From NCBI GenBank assembly GCA_039804245.1, contig JBDLWO010000266.1:1-7506 (forward strand): a stretch of DNA of 7,506 nucleotides, read 5' to 3'. A program made the position numbers and the translations under genes. Below the pieces are notes generated by a model. The model searched no databases. It saw only the letters and a program-made list of their open reading frames with translations, and was not told the DNA's origin. This document shows positions 6,851 through 7,506 of this stretch, piece by piece (the stretch's first letter is position 1; each line of letters opens with the position of its first letter). Source of the DNA: M3007 sp039804245. GTDB lineage: Bacteria > Bacteroidota > Bacteroidia > Chitinophagales > Saprospiraceae.

Positions 6851-6858
6851 TACTTTCG
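6851..6858 (+). promoter_or_regulatory. Candidate -7 promoter element for the malic enzyme gene
   Basis: TACTTTCG matches TAnnTTTG at every fixed base but one and ends 22 nt before the malic enzyme ATG, implying a very short leader. No convincing -33 TTTG is seen at the right spacing. The remaining divergent gap (6720-6880) is AT-rich without clear operators, and I see no gene in it. Confidence 0.35.
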
Positions 6859-6880
6859 CGCCGCGTTAACAAATAAGACT

Positions 6881-7506
6881 ATGAAAAAAGAAACCACGCT
6901 CAAAGAAGAAGCCCTTTACTACCACGCAAAAGGGCGACCCGGAAAGATTGAAGTCATACCTTCCAAGGAGACTGCCAATCAACGGGACCTTTCACTGGCG
7001 TATTCGCCCGGAGTAGCAGAACCGTGCCTTTCCATCGCCGAAAATCCGGAAGACGTTTACAAATACACCGCCAAGGGGAACCTGGTAGCGGTTATTTCGA
7101 ACGGTACAGCTGTGCTGGGTCTGGGCGATATCGGCGCTGCTGCCGGCAAACCTGTAATGGAGGGGAAGGGATTGCTTTTTAAAATCTACGCTGATATTGA
7201 TTGCTTCGATCTGGAGCTCGATACCAAAAACGTGGATGAGTTTGTACGGACGGTCAAAATTCTGGAACCTACTTTCGGTGGTGTAAATCTGGAGGATATT
7301 TCTGCACCGGAATGTTTTGAAATAGAAGAGCGCCTGAAACAGGAACTCAATATTCCGGTTATGCACGATGACCAGCACGGCACAGCAATAATCAGTGCTG
7401 CGGCAATGTTGAATGCGCTGGAACTGGTCGGAAAAGAAATTTCGAAGGTCAAGATTGTCGTGAATGGAGCAGGTGCGTCTGCCATTTCCTGTACCAGGAT
7501 GTATTG
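6881..7506 (+). CDS. maeB: NADP-dependent malic enzyme, 5' part (runs off the right edge)
   Basis: The frame is open from the ATG at 6881 to the window end, giving 208 residues. The visible part is the malic enzyme N-terminal domain and the start of the NAD(P)-binding domain. Family marks are LAYSPGVAEPC (39-49, with the likely catalytic Tyr41), NGTAVLGLGDIG (74-85), GKPVMEGKGLLFK (89-101, with the likely catalytic Lys96), PTFGGVNLEDISAPECFEIE (130-149, with metal-binding Glu138 and Asp139), PVMHDDQHGTA (159-169, with the metal-site Asp) and a Rossmann glycine turn NGAGASA (195-201). The enzyme converts malate to pyruvate and CO2 while making NADPH. MaeB proteins of this type usually continue into a phosphotransacetylase-like domain, which lies outside the window, so the MaeB label rests on the N-terminal style only. 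NAD-specific SfcA-like enzymes are longer at the N-terminus and less likely. The gene diverges from the NO synthase gene. Confidence 0.9.
   Translation, partial: MKKETTLKEEALYYHAKGRPGKIEVIPSKETANQRDLSLAYSPGVAEPCLSIAENPEDVYKYTAKGNLVAVISNGTAVLGLGDIGAAAGKPVMEGKGLLFKIYADIDCFDLELDTKNVDEFVRTVKILEPTFGGVNLEDISAPECFEIEERLKQELNIPVMHDDQHGTAIISAAAMLNALELVGKEISKVKIVVNGAGASAISCTRMY

Overview
The window reads as an ordinary chromosomal segment of a Bacteroidota bacterium of moderate GC content. The evidence is: a long (311-residue) NusB of the type found in that phylum; mostly no Shine-Dalgarno sequence upstream of starts; promoter -7 elements resembling the Bacteroidota consensus TAnnTTTG in two or three intergenic gaps; and an exported cyclomaltodextrinase-type GH13 enzyme like those of Flavobacterium relatives. 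Assignment below phylum is not possible from what I can see. There are no tRNA or rRNA genes, insertion sequences or CRISPR arrays.

Layout, left to right. (1) The 3' end of a DinB-like metalloprotein gene (2-403, +) sits 2 nt ahead of a TrmH/SpoU-family 23S rRNA 2'-O-methyltransferase, rlmB (406-1149, +), and they are probably co-transcribed. (2) Convergent to these is nusB (1188-2123, -). (3) A 163-bp divergent gap with a 10-bp inverted repeat separates nusB from a two-gene sugar operon: an MFS disaccharide transporter (2287-3630, +) and an exported, possibly lipid-anchored GH13 cyclomaltodextrinase/neopullulanase-like enzyme (3648-5546, +). (4) An 81-bp convergent gap holds a compact, strongly self-complementary element. 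(5) A stand-alone bacterial nitric oxide synthase oxygenase gene follows (5628-6719, -). (6) Across a 161-bp divergent gap lies the 5' part of an NADP-type malic enzyme gene (6881 to the right edge, +).

How they may work together. The transporter and GH13 enzyme form a minimal maltodextrin-use unit: the enzyme would cut linear or cyclic maltodextrins outside the cytoplasmic membrane and the permease would import the released disaccharide. This is inferred from family and adjacency. The NO synthase has no attached reductase domain and must borrow electrons from cellular reductases. Its divergent neighbour is a malic enzyme that would make NADPH, the ultimate reductant of NO synthases. That link is suggestive but unproven.

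The points most worth a second look are the NO synthase in a Bacteroidota context, the folded element at 5550-5615, and the export of an enzyme class that is often cytoplasmic. I found no clear sign of an entirely new multi-gene system.
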